A stretch of DNA of 64,000 nucleotides, taken from an uncultured Lachnospiraceae bacterium (GTDB lineage: Bacteria > Bacillota > Clostridia > Lachnospirales > Lachnospiraceae). Positions 36,003-43,896 of this stretch are shown here, piece after piece. Location: assembly GCA_944381575.1 (NCBI GenBank), contig CALWLS010000001.1:248001-312000 (forward strand), given 5' to 3'. Position numbers and translations under genes: made by a program. Below the pieces are notes generated by a model. That model did not search any database, was not told the DNA's origin, and saw nothing but the letters and a program-made list of their open reading frames with translations. How positions within the stretch are numbered: the first letter of the stretch is position 1; each line of letters opens with the position of its first letter.

Positions 36003-36791
36003 TCAATCGGAAAGCAGCATCCTGTCCGAATCGAGCTTTCTGCCTGAGATCTCCCTGAACTTAATGAGGAAATCCTCAACAGTAAGACGGCTGCGCTCCT
36101 CACCCCTGGTATCAAAGATGATATTACCGCCGTCCATCATTATGGTCCTGTTTCCAAGATCCAGCGCGGACTGCATGTTATGTGTGACCATGAGGCAGGT
36201 AATGTTATTTTCGGAAACGATGGTCTTTGTAAGCTCAAGGACCTTTTCAGCCGTAGCCGGGTCGAGAGCCGCCGTATGCTCATCCAAAAGCAGAAGCTTG
36301 GGCTTATTGATGGTGGCCATCATAAGCGTAAGAGCCTGCCTCTGTCCTCCGGACAAAAGCCCCACCGGATGATCCATGCGGTTTTCAAGATCCATATCCA
36401 ACAGGGAAAGCCTTTCCTTAAAAAATTCCCTGTCTGCTTTTGTTATACGGCCGAGCCATCCGCCTCTCCCGGCTGCAAGGGCAAGATTTTCCTCTATAGT
36501 CATGCCCGGAGCCGTACCAAGCATCGGATCCTGAAAAAGCATGCCTATGTTTTTAGCTCTGATATAGTCCGGCTTTAAGGTTATGTCCTCTCCGTCCAGC
36601 ACTATCCTTCCGCTGTCCGTAATAAATTTTCCCCTGATGGCGTTAAAAAGCGTGGACTTTCCGGCTCCATTGGCGCCTATTATGGTTATGAAATCTCCAT
36701 CATTTACCGTAAGGGAAAGGCCTGACAGTGCCACCTTACTGTTTATAGTCCCGGGATTAAAGGTCTTTGTTATATTCTCTATCATTAGCAT
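36003..36791 (-). CDS. trpZ: Tryptophan-type ABC importer, ATP-binding protein
   Basis: A 262-residue ABC ATPase with Walker A GANGAGKST, signature LSGGQRQAL, and Walker B LLLLDEHTALD followed by a switch His in THNMQ. It opens with the ENITKTFNPGTINSKVALSG start shared by this importer family. It energises the importer of this operon, 3 nt after the permease. The 59976-60770 gene is a clear paralogue. The substrate is inferred from the UGG T-box upstream. Confidence 0.88.
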   Translation of the reverse strand: MLMIENITKTFNPGTINSKVALSGLSLTVNDGDFITIIGANGAGKSTLFNAIRGKFITDSGRIVLDGEDITLKPDYIRAKNIGMLFQDPMLGTAPGMTIEENLALAAGRGGWLGRITKADREFFKERLSLLDMDLENRMDHPVGLLSGGQRQALTLMMATINKPKLLLLDEHTAALDPATAEKVLELTKTIVSENNITCLMVTHNMQSALDLGNRTIMMDGGNIIFDTRGEERSRLTVEDFLIKFREISGRKLDSDRMLLSD

Positions 36792-36794
36792 GAT

Positions 36795-37721
36795 TTATGA
36801 CCTCACTTTCCCTGCTTCAAGCCTTCTTTTGATATCAGGGACCCTGGATTTAAGATATGGTCCTGAAATAGCAATGATAACGATCACCGATGAAATAAGC
36901 TTGAGCATATAGGCAGGCATATCGCATCTAAGTGCCAGAGCGTATACTATCCTGAATATTATGGCTCCGAGCACGGCTCCGACGGCTCTCACAGGTATAC
37001 GTCCCTTACCCATGAACGCACGGCCTATGAGCAGGGATGCAAGGGCCATGGTCACCATTCCAGTACCAATATCTATATTTACGCTTTTCTGCATCTCCGC
37101 CAGCATACAGCCTGAAAGAGCAGTAAATGCGTTGGCGATGCAGAGGCCTGTAAGAGTCGTAAATACCGGATTGATGGAGGAGGATCTTACCATATCAGGA
37201 TTATTTCCCGTGGCTCTTATGGCAAGTCCCAGTCTTGTACTCAGGAATAAAGAAAGTATTATTATGACTGCCGCTACTGCTAAAAGGATAATGATAAGAT
37301 CGGTCTTTCCCTCCAGTGCGGTTCCCTCAGCGGCGTCCTTATACAGGGTAAATATCGTTTCCGTTTTGTTGAGGTTTAGAAGTGATGAATTCCCCATTAC
37401 GGCTATATTTATCGAATAAAGTCCGGTATTTACGATTATTCCGGAAAGCAGGCTGTCTATACCCATTTTTGTCTGAAGAAATCCGGTAACAAATCCCGAG
37501 ATGACTCCTGCAAGCATGGCAGCGGGTATGGACAGGAACGGATGTCCCATAAGTGCAACTACTGCTCCGACGGCTGCTCCAAGGGTGAAACAGCCGTCAG
37601 TTGAAAGGTCGCAGACATTAAGCATGGAATAGCTTAAAAACAGTGCAAGCACCGTGAGCGAGCTTATGAGCCCAAGCTCAAGGGATGTCTGAAATAAACT
37701 TATATAAGGTGCTATGTTCAT
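36795..37721 (-). CDS. trpY: Tryptophan-type ABC importer, permease
   Basis: A 308-residue membrane protein with about eight to nine spans, of the branched-chain/sugar permease-like class used by TrpXYZ importers. STDGCFTLGAAVGAVVALMG and RATGNNPDMVRSSSIN are typical. One permease gene suggests a homodimer. It lies between the binding protein (43 nt) and the ATPase. Confidence 0.88.
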   Translation of the reverse strand: MNIAPYISLFQTSLELGLISSLTVLALFLSYSMLNVCDLSTDGCFTLGAAVGAVVALMGHPFLSIPAAMLAGVISGFVTGFLQTKMGIDSLLSGIIVNTGLYSINIAVMGNSSLLNLNKTETIFTLYKDAAEGTALEGKTDLIIILLAVAAVIIILSLFLSTRLGLAIRATGNNPDMVRSSSINPVFTTLTGLCIANAFTALSGCMLAEMQKSVNIDIGTGMVTMALASLLIGRAFMGKGRIPVRAVGAVLGAIIFRIVYALALRCDMPAYMLKLISSVIVIIAISGPYLKSRVPDIKRRLEAGKVRS

Positions 37722-37764
37722 CTATCGTTCTCCTGAATACAGATTTTAGCGGTCCCCCGAGTCG

Positions 37765-38901
37765 TCAGAAGCTTTCTGCAGTCTGTATCTCCTGAATGGC
37801 AGTGCAGTATGGCTCAAACTGAGTTTTAAGCTCCTCAAGATCGTAGCCTAAAGCCTCACAGGTCTCGGTATTGATGGTGGCTATGCCGTTATCAAAGGTA
37901 AGTACTCCTGTAACTGAAGGATCTGCACCGTTTATAAGGATATCGTTGATCATGTTGGCGGTCTCCACGCCTATATTAGCGTAATCCACGCCGAATCCAA
38001 GGAAGGCTCCGTTTAATGCAAAGGAATCCGCTCCGGTATAATGAGGTATTCCTGCTTCGGCAAACTTTTCATATATTGAAAGCTCGGCAGTCATTATCGT
38101 ATTATCCGTAGGTGTAAACACAGCGTCCACCTGAGCTGCCACGAGGGCGTCAGCCGCAAGCATGACCTCATCTACCGTGGTTCCTGTCTGCTCAACATAT
38201 TCAATGCCGTTTTCCTCAAGGAAGGCCTTTGCATCCGCTATCGGAGTTGCCGAGGCGTCCTGCCCCACGTCATATAAGAGACCTACCTTGGCTATATCCG
38301 GGTCAGCCGCAAGCATGAGATTCATTATGGCCTCAGTATTAAGGAAGTCGGAGGTACCGGTTATGTTGGCGCCAGGCTCCTCCAAGGAGTCAACGAGTCC
38401 CACTGATACAGGGTCGGATACAGCTGAAAATACTACCGGTGTTCCGCTGTCCTCGGTAGCCGACTGCATTGCCATGGCAACCGGAGTAGCTATGCCGACC
38501 ATAAGATCGACCTGTTCAACATCGGCGAAGTTTGAAATTATCTGATTCATGACATTTGGATCAGCCTGGCAGTTATCATATAATATCTCATATGTAACTC
38601 CCTCTTCCTCAGCAAGAGCATTGAGCTGAGCCTCTATATTTTCATATATCTGATTTAAGGAAGCATCGTCCACATAGTTGCATATGCCGATTTTATATAC
38701 GGCCTTTTCCTCAGCAGCTTCTTCAGCCTCCGCTTCTTCATTTCCACCTTCTGCTTCCTCTCCCGCTGCGCTCTCCTCCGCTGCTTCCACCGCCGTTGAT
38801 GTTTCAGCTGATGAATCCGCAGTTCCAGATCCTGTGCTGCCGCAGGCTGCAAGTGAAGCCGTGATTGCCGTAAGTGTCAGTACGCTGATTAACTTTTTCA
38901 T
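37765..38901 (-). CDS. trpX: Tryptophan-type ABC importer, substrate-binding lipoprotein
   Basis: A 378-residue lipoprotein. The signal peptide ends in LAAC with Cys20. A 50-residue Glu/Ala/Ser tether follows. The two-lobed domain of the PF04392 type begins at YKIGICNYVDDASLNQIYENI and includes FTPTDNTIMTAELSIYEKF. It captures the ligand outside the cell. The T-box with a tryptophan specifier ahead of it makes tryptophan the likely ligand, although relatives bind tyrosine or other aromatics. Confidence 0.88.
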   Translation of the reverse strand: MKKLISVLTLTAITASLAACGSTGSGTADSSAETSTAVEAAEESAAGEEAEGGNEEAEAEEAAEEKAVYKIGICNYVDDASLNQIYENIEAQLNALAEEEGVTYEILYDNCQADPNVMNQIISNFADVEQVDLMVGIATPVAMAMQSATEDSGTPVVFSAVSDPVSVGLVDSLEEPGANITGTSDFLNTEAIMNLMLAADPDIAKVGLLYDVGQDASATPIADAKAFLEENGIEYVEQTGTTVDEVMLAADALVAAQVDAVFTPTDNTIMTAELSIYEKFAEAGIPHYTGADSFALNGAFLGFGVDYANIGVETANMINDILINGADPSVTGVLTFDNGIATINTETCEALGYDLEELKTQFEPYCTAIQEIQTAESF

Positions 38902-38946
38902 TTTTCTTCCTCCTTAAGTAAAGAAATAGAGTGATCGGGGAAGGAA

Positions 38947-38984
38947 TAAAAAAGACCTGTCCCCACATTTCTGCTGGGACAGGT
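38947..38984 (-). terminator. T-box terminator hairpin
   Basis: On the minus strand ACCTGTCCC and GGGGACAGGT pair around CAGCAGAAATGT, followed by CTTTTTTATT. The 5' arm overlaps the T-box sequence region used for the antiterminator. Confidence 0.92.
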
Positions 38985-39220
38985 TATATACTACCTGCGG
39001 TGCCACCCGGCTTGATGAAAATCATCCACTCTGTGCATACTACCATATGCCTGCTTTTGGTAACGGGAAGCAATACCCGGCGCACATACTCTGAAACAAA
39101 ATATATGATCCATTTCTGATTGCCCTCGGAAGTCCATTCAGCTGAATATAACATACTGCGATCTCACCATCCGCAGCTCTCTCATATGCCAGTGAAGCAG
39201 CCTACTTACTCTCCCTCAAC
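38947..39220 (-). promoter_or_regulatory. T-box leader, tryptophan specifier (UGG)
   Basis: The minus strand has the complete layout. The stem I base is GAGGGAGAGTA, with the distal AGAGAG...GGATGGTGAGA region. The specifier loop is GAATGGAC with UGG at 39136-39134. A long linker follows with the stem II/III region. The T-box proper, GGGTGGCACCGCAGGT (39008-38993), is followed by the terminator. The UGCC of the T-box bulge (GGTGGCACC) pairs with the uncharged acceptor end. UGG is the only tryptophan codon, so uncharged tRNA-Trp should turn on the importer. Confidence 0.94.
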
Positions 39221-39230
39221 GGTTTAGTGC

Positions 39231-39259
39231 ATATTAGCACAATAAAGCCTGAAAGTCAA
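39231..39259 (-). promoter_or_regulatory. Sigma-A promoter of the tryptophan importer leader
   Basis: TTGACT (39259-39254), 17-nt spacer, TAATAT (39236-39231) on the minus strand. It sits just ahead of the T-box. Confidence 0.75.
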
Positions 39260-39270
39260 CATAAAATACA

Positions 39271-39606
39271 TCATAAAAGATCGATATGATCAAGTATGTC
39301 CCTTATCTCCTTTTTGCTGTCGGTGATATTCATATTATCCTTAAGCCCGGAATCCCTGTTAAGAGCCTTGTTGAGTTCATCCACAAGACGAGCCTTTGCA
39401 GCATCGTCCACCGAAAGCTTTTCATCAAGGTCGAGCAATGCGGTACATGCGTACATCAGCTCTTCATTAGGGGCTTCGCTTGGGAAGCCGCAGAAAAAGA
39501 AAGCGTCCTGCTTGAATTTTTCTATGTCCCTGAGCTCCCCTATCCTCTGTATAAGATCGCTCCTTGTTGTTATTTCACGAGTATTCTTATCTATGGAAAT
39601 ATTCAT
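39271..39606 (-). CDS. Small hypothetical protein (111 aa)
   Basis: I do not recognise this protein. It is soluble, acidic and mostly helical, with DLIQRIGELRDIEKFKQDAFFFCGF, MYACTALLDLDEKLSVDDAAKARL and a helical tail EIRDILDHIDLL. No signal or metal motif is evident. Upstream, a TATAAT lies in the loop of the inverted repeat AAACTGT...ACAGTTT (39642-39673), a possible self-contained promoter/operator. It precedes the T-box promoter and may run into it. Confidence 0.55.
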   Translation of the reverse strand: MNISIDKNTREITTRSDLIQRIGELRDIEKFKQDAFFFCGFPSEAPNEELMYACTALLDLDEKLSVDDAAKARLVDELNKALNRDSGLKDNMNITDSKKEIRDILDHIDLL

Positions 39607-39695
39607 TAAAACGCTCCTCCACTGTCTGCATTTTAGTTATCCGTTCTTAAACTGTATTATATTTTAAAACAGTTTATTACCTGGGTAAAGACATC

Positions 39696-41186
39696 TCATA
39701 CATGTTTTTTTATTTCATCAATGATGATTTCAAGGGCGCTGATCCTGCCGTAACGCTTATCCTGGGATTCTATGATATGCCATGGAGCTGTCTCCGTAGA
39801 CGTATACTTAAGCATATCGTTTACCGCTTCCTCATACTTGTCCCATTTTTCACGGTTGCGCCAGTCCTCATCCGTGATCTTCCAGCGTTTTTCAGGAGTA
39901 TTCTCCCTGTCCTGAAATCTTCTTAGCTGCTCATCCTTATCTATCTGCAGCCAGAACTTTATGACCACTGCTCCCCAGTCTGTAAGATCACGTTCAAATT
40001 CATTTATCTCACGGTAGGCTCTCTTCCATTCCTCCTCTGAACAAAGCCCCTCTATGCGTTCCACCATGACCCGTCCGTACCAGGTCCTGTCAAATATGGC
40101 TATGTGGCCCGTCTTTGGCAGATGCTTCCAGAATCTCCAGAGATAATGATGTGAAAGCTCCTCCGTGGAAGGCGAAGCGATGGGTATTACCTCATATCCC
40201 CTCGGATCCATTGCTGCAGTAACTCTCCGTATATTTCCGCCCTTTCCGGCGGCATCCCAGCCCTCGTAGCATATGATCACAGGCACCTTTTTTCTATAGA
40301 GCCTGTTATGCAGGTCTGACAATTCATCCTGGAGCCCTTTAAGCCTTGATTTATATTCCGCCTTTTGAAGACTGTTATTAAGCATGATATCAGAAAGCAC
40401 AGGCATTTTTATAAGCTTATACTCCGACAGTATATCTATCATGACCTTAACCCCGGAGACGGATTTCTTTTTTTCAGCATCGGCTATCGCCTTATTTACG
40501 CTGTCTATGACAGTTTTAAATACCTCAAGTCTCATTCCAAGCTTGTCTTCACCTGAAATGACATGCCACGGTATGCGCCTGGTATCGGTCCTCTCAAGCA
40601 TCTCATCAAAAGCCTTATAATACCTGTCATACTCCCGGTTACGCTTCCTGTCTTTTTCCGTCACCCTCCACTCGGTATCCTTATCCGAATCGAGCTTGTC
40701 AAAGCGCTTCTTCTGCTCTTTCTGGCTGATGTGCAGGAAGAATTTGATTATAAGATAACCATCGTCCGTAAGCTGCCTCTCCATAGCCTTAATGCTCTCG
40801 GCACGTTTCATGGTCTCCTCATCAGAAAGTCCGCTTTCTATCCTCTCGGTAAATACGTCCTGATACCAGCTCCTGTCGAGCACGGAGATCTTTCCGTACT
40901 CTGGGATCTCAGTCCAGTATCTCCAAAGGAAGGGCCTGCGCCTTTCATAATCCTCCGGCAATTTATTGGAGTATACCTTAAAGCCTCTCGGGTCCAGGTT
41001 ATTTATAAGCTTTGAGATCATGCGTCCCTTGCCAGAGGCACCCCAGCCCTCAAATATTATGATGACCGGAAGACCCGCCTTTTTGAGCTTCTGCTCCAGT
41101 ATGGAGAGCTCATATTTCAGCCCGTCTATCCGTTTATCGTATGTATTCCTTTTGGTTCTGTATTCAAGATCGATCTTTTCAAGCAT
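39696..41186 (-). CDS. pap: Polyphosphate:AMP phosphotransferase (tandem PPK2 domains)
   Basis: A 496-residue protein with two PPK2 domains. The first (about 20-230) has a P-loop GWGASGKG (47-54) and DRSWYQ. The second (about 275-490) has GWDAAGKG (308-315) and DRTWYG. The tandem form transfers phosphate from polyphosphate to AMP, giving ADP. The first P-loop has Gly49 where the second has Asp310, the residue expected to bind Mg/phosphate, so the N-terminal copy may be structural. No ppk1 or ppx is nearby. Confidence 0.92.
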   Translation of the reverse strand: MLEKIDLEYRTKRNTYDKRIDGLKYELSILEQKLKKAGLPVIIIFEGWGASGKGRMISKLINNLDPRGFKVYSNKLPEDYERRRPFLWRYWTEIPEYGKISVLDRSWYQDVFTERIESGLSDEETMKRAESIKAMERQLTDDGYLIIKFFLHISQKEQKKRFDKLDSDKDTEWRVTEKDRKRNREYDRYYKAFDEMLERTDTRRIPWHVISGEDKLGMRLEVFKTVIDSVNKAIADAEKKKSVSGVKVMIDILSEYKLIKMPVLSDIMLNNSLQKAEYKSRLKGLQDELSDLHNRLYRKKVPVIICYEGWDAAGKGGNIRRVTAAMDPRGYEVIPIASPSTEELSHHYLWRFWKHLPKTGHIAIFDRTWYGRVMVERIEGLCSEEEWKRAYREINEFERDLTDWGAVVIKFWLQIDKDEQLRRFQDRENTPEKRWKITDEDWRNREKWDKYEEAVNDMLKYTSTETAPWHIIESQDKRYGRISALEIIIDEIKKHV

Positions 41187-41218
41187 AGTACACCTGTGTA
41201 AATATTTATTTATGCATC

Positions 41219-41521
41219 CTATAATTCTTTGTTATTTTCAGTTTCAGTTTTTATTCTTGTCGCTTTTTCAATAGCTGATACTTTGGTAATCAATTCACCA
41301 AATCCATACAACAGCCATGAATTAAAATAGCCCACAGCTGATATTATTATACCCCATATGTTCTTTTGTATTCGTTCAAACGCATACTCAAAGTCCCATT
41401 GAAAACTAATCTGATGGAACTCTACTATACTGATAAACAAAATTATAATACCGCTTATAAGACATAAATATGCGCAAAACTTTGCCAGTTTTTTAATCTT
41501 TTCATCAATATTATCAAACAT
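41219..41521 (-). CDS. Small two-span membrane protein of unknown function (100 aa)
   Basis: I do not recognise this protein. Residues 14-33 (FCAYLCLISGIIILFISIVE) and 54-73 (IWGIIISAVGYFNSWLLYGF) look like membrane spans, joined by a 20-residue loop. The tail is charged and hydrophilic. Ribosome site AAGGAG precedes the ATG, with a TATAAT at 41566-41561. It is clearly more AT-rich than its neighbours and lies beside the tmRNA gene, a frequent integration spot, so it may have been acquired. Confidence 0.6.
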   Translation of the reverse strand: MFDNIDEKIKKLAKFCAYLCLISGIIILFISIVEFHQISFQWDFEYAFERIQKNIWGIIISAVGYFNSWLLYGFGELITKVSAIEKATRIKTETENNKEL

Positions 41522-41677
41522 CTCTTTGTCTCCTTGTTAAAATAAATTTATATAAAATTTATTATACAATGGATTTAAAAGAATAAGTATATTATGAGGA
41601 GTTAAAAATTAATGCTTATATTGTTGCTTTTGCTCCTGCCGACAGAAATATGTAAAATTAAATTCAATAATATGAAT

Positions 41678-41706
41678 TTGTCAAATCCATACTGACATAG
41701 TATAAT
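41678..41706 (+). promoter_or_regulatory. Promoter of the tmRNA gene
   Basis: TTGTCA (41678-41683), 17 nt, then TATAAT (41701-41706). The mature 5' end starts 12 nt later. Confidence 0.85.
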
Positions 41707-41717
41707 GATTCAGGAAC

Positions 41718-42057
41718 GGGCCAGTACCGGTTTCGACGGGGACCATGCAGTCGGGGAAGCTATCCGCAGGGCGATGCGTCAAATCCCAACCTAAATATAA
41801 ACGCAAACGATGAATTTGCATTAGCAGCCTAAGCGCTGTTCGTCTCTCCGGACGTACCTGTCAGTCCGGGACAGAGGCGTCGACCTGACAGGAAACGGCA
41901 TGCGCAAAGCTTTGAGCGTATGGACGTATCATGAAGCTCAGCCATTTGGAATTGGTGTCTGTGACATATCCAAAGGGTGAATAATCCCCCATGGACTATG
42001 ATAGTAGAATAACGAGGAATTGGTTTTCGGACAGGGGTTCGACCCCCCTCTGGTCCA
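41718..42057 (+). ncRNA. ssrA: Transfer-messenger RNA (tmRNA)
   Basis: The 5' acceptor strand GGGCCAG (41718-41724) pairs with CTGGTCC (42050-42056). The opening is AGTACCGGTTTCGACGGGG, and the T arm has GGTTCGAC. The coded tag begins at the resume codon GCA at 41803 and reads ANDEFALAA, ending at TAA 41830-41832. CCA is not encoded after the discriminator A at 42057 (TCA follows), so it should be added after transcription. With SmpB it rescues stalled ribosomes and tags the peptide for proteolysis. smpB lies 0.85 kb away on the opposite strand. Confidence 0.97.
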
Positions 42058-42059
42058 TC

Positions 42060-42095
42060 AAAAAGGAGATCGCCGCGCATGGTGATCTCCTTTTT
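42060..42095. terminator. Terminator of the tmRNA gene
   Basis: AAAAAGGAGATCGCC and GGTGATCTCCTTTTT form a nearly perfect 15-bp stem around GCGCAT. The symmetrical A and T tracts let it also serve the converging DUF554 gene. Confidence 0.93.
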
Positions 42096-42151
42096 AGCGT
42101 TATGTGATCAAATTAAAATTCCATATCTAATCATTTTTACAGAGTCAAAGT

Positions 42152-42892
42152 TCAAATGATGCAGCTGGAAAATATTCCACTAAAAAAATCATAAACAGGC
42201 ACAAATAAAAGCGCCGGAAGCATGTTCCCGACCCGGAATTTCTTGCCAAAAGCAAGATTGATCCCAACACAAAGGATGAGTATATTTCCTACAAGAGACA
42301 GATCTCCGATCAGTCCTTCCGTAAGCACCGGCCTCAGGGCGCCTGCAAAAACAGTTATGAGCCCCTGCCACAAACCTACCGGGATAGCTGAAAACAATGC
42401 TCCTTTACCGTATGCAGAGGCAAAAACTATGAGTATGACACCATCCAGCACTGCCTTGGCATATAGCATTGAGGCATCTCCCGTAAGGCCGTCCTGAAGC
42501 GCTCCGACTATGGCCATGGCCCCTATGCATATGGTAAGGGAAGCGGCTACGAAGCCTTCAGTAAACAGATCGTCGCTGCCGCCTCCAAACCTTGACTTAA
42601 GGATGTCTCCAAGCCTTTCCATGCGTGCTTCGATATTTATCCATTCCCCTGTGAGAGATCCGATGACCAGTGAAAATATCATCAGCATCGTGCCATTAGC
42701 CGCTATCACGCCGTCTTCCACGCTGAACATCTCCTTAAGGGTCCCTGATATGCCTATGAGCATCACGCACAGTCCTAAGGCATGCATGAGTATCTCCTGA
42801 TATCTTTCCTTAAGCCCCTTTTTAAAGCAGAGTCCTATGGCTCCGCCTGATATAACGGCAATGACATTTACTATCGTCCCTGAACCGATCAT
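42152..42892 (-). CDS. DUF554 family membrane protein
   Basis: A 246-residue membrane protein with about seven spans. GTIVNVIAVISGGAIGLCFKKGLKERYQEILMHALGLCVMLIG is the DUF554 start. CIGAMAIVGALQDGLTGD and YAKAVLDGVILIVFAS are further family motifs. The function is unknown; a transporter role is often presumed. It lies 17 nt after smpB and probably shares its transcript. Confidence 0.9.
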   Translation of the reverse strand: MIGSGTIVNVIAVISGGAIGLCFKKGLKERYQEILMHALGLCVMLIGISGTLKEMFSVEDGVIAANGTMLMIFSLVIGSLTGEWINIEARMERLGDILKSRFGGGSDDLFTEGFVAASLTICIGAMAIVGALQDGLTGDASMLYAKAVLDGVILIVFASAYGKGALFSAIPVGLWQGLITVFAGALRPVLTEGLIGDLSLVGNILILCVGINLAFGKKFRVGNMLPALLFVPVYDFFSGIFSSCII

Positions 42893-42909
42893 ATTACCAC
42901 CATCAAAAA

Positions 42910-43380
42910 TCAGACACGGATATTTGCGGATTTGAAATCCCTCTCAAGCTCGCGCCTCTGCTCCTTCCTTGCCATATCCTCACGCTTGTCATACAGCTTT
43001 TTACCACGGCAAAGACCGACCTTGACCTTAACTCTGGCTCCCTTAAAATAAACCTCAAGCGGTATAAGCGTGTATCCCTTTTCAGTTATCTTGCCCATAA
43101 GCTTATTTATTTCGGCCCTGTGCATGAGCAGCTTTCTTGTACGCAGGGGATCCTTATTGAAGATATTTCCCTTTTCATAAGGATTGATATGCATCCCTTC
43201 CACAAAAAGCTCTCCCTTATCGGCACGGATAAAAGCCTCCTTGACGGAACAGTGTCCCATCCTGACAGATTTGACCTCTGTGCCGTACAGCTCTATCCCT
43301 GCCTCATAGGTCTCGTCAACAAAATAATCGTGATAGGCCTTTTTATTGTTTGCAATGATCTTTATCGAATCCGCTCCCAT
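42910..43380 (-). CDS. smpB: SsrA-binding protein SmpB
   Basis: A 156-residue SmpB with [43 protein letters not shown] and a basic tail [19 protein letters not shown]. It binds tmRNA and fits it in the ribosomal A site. rnr, often between secG and smpB, is missing here. The site TATGGAG precedes the ATG. Confidence 0.96.
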   Translation of the reverse strand: MGADSIKIIANNKKAYHDYFVDETYEAGIELYGTEVKSVRMGHCSVKEAFIRADKGELFVEGMHINPYEKGNIFNKDPLRTRKLLMHRAEINKLMGKITEKGYTLIPLEVYFKGARVKVKVGLCRGKKLYDKREDMARKEQRRELERDFKSANIRV

Positions 43381-43441
43381 TTATTACTCCATACTGATTT
43401 CAGACAGGACAGCCCGGCCGTCCCATTGATCATATCTAAAT

Positions 43442-43468
43442 AAAAAACGGGCAGCCGGCAGGCTGCCC
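43442..43468 (-). terminator. Intrinsic terminator after secG
   Basis: GGGCAGCC and GGCTGCCC pair around TGCC. The minus strand continues GTTTTTTATTT. It separates secG from smpB. Confidence 0.92.
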
Positions 43469-43520
43469 ATGGGTTAAAATGCTTATCTCAAAATGCCGCC
43501 GTATGGCCGGTGTATGATAA

Positions 43521-43751
43521 TCACTTCATGAGTATGTTAAGGACAAGAGCGATGATGAGAAAAAGCGCAGTGCCTATCTTGGTGAATTTCTCAAGATTTC
43601 CCTCCATGCTGCGGCCCTTATTCCTGCCCCAGTAGCTATCAGCCATACCGCTTATGCTTCCAAGGCCTCTGGTATTTCCCTCCTGCATAAGTATGATGGC
43701 AGAAATGCATATGCCCAATATAACATATATTATTGTTAAAAGAATCGTCAT
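43521..43751 (-). CDS. secG: Preprotein translocase subunit SecG
   Basis: A 76-residue protein with two spans (about 2-20 and 55-74) and the conserved cytoplasmic LMQEGNTRGLGSISGMADSYWGRNKGRSMEG. It assists SecYEG translocation. It is a single-gene transcript bounded by its own terminator. A weak promoter (TTGACT, 18 nt, TAAAGT) lies upstream. Confidence 0.93.
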   Translation of the reverse strand: MTILLTIIYVILGICISAIILMQEGNTRGLGSISGMADSYWGRNKGRSMEGNLEKFTKIGTALFLIIALVLNILMK

Positions 43752-43855
43752 TTTTATATCCTCGTAAACTGTGCTTAAACTTCGTCACAAAACTTTACCA
43801 TACATTTAGAGTCAAAGTCAAGTAAACGTGGACTTTTCGCTCTCAATAACATGGA

Positions 43856-43871
43856 TTTTGGAATTCCAAAA
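43856..43871. other. 16-bp perfect palindrome between pheT and secG
   Basis: TTTTGGAATTCCAAAA is a perfect palindrome. It has no following T tract, so it is not a clear terminator for pheT. It may be a protein-binding site for the secG promoter region, but nothing else supports that. Confidence 0.4.
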
Positions 43872-43896
43872 ATATACAGCCCTTGTGTCCCGAAGC

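Noticed and set aside
41612-41695. 27-codon frame before tmRNA as a gene
   Set aside because: Its end overlaps the tmRNA promoter, the sequence is AT-rich, and nothing supports expression beyond a distant GAGGAG. Kept only as an observation.
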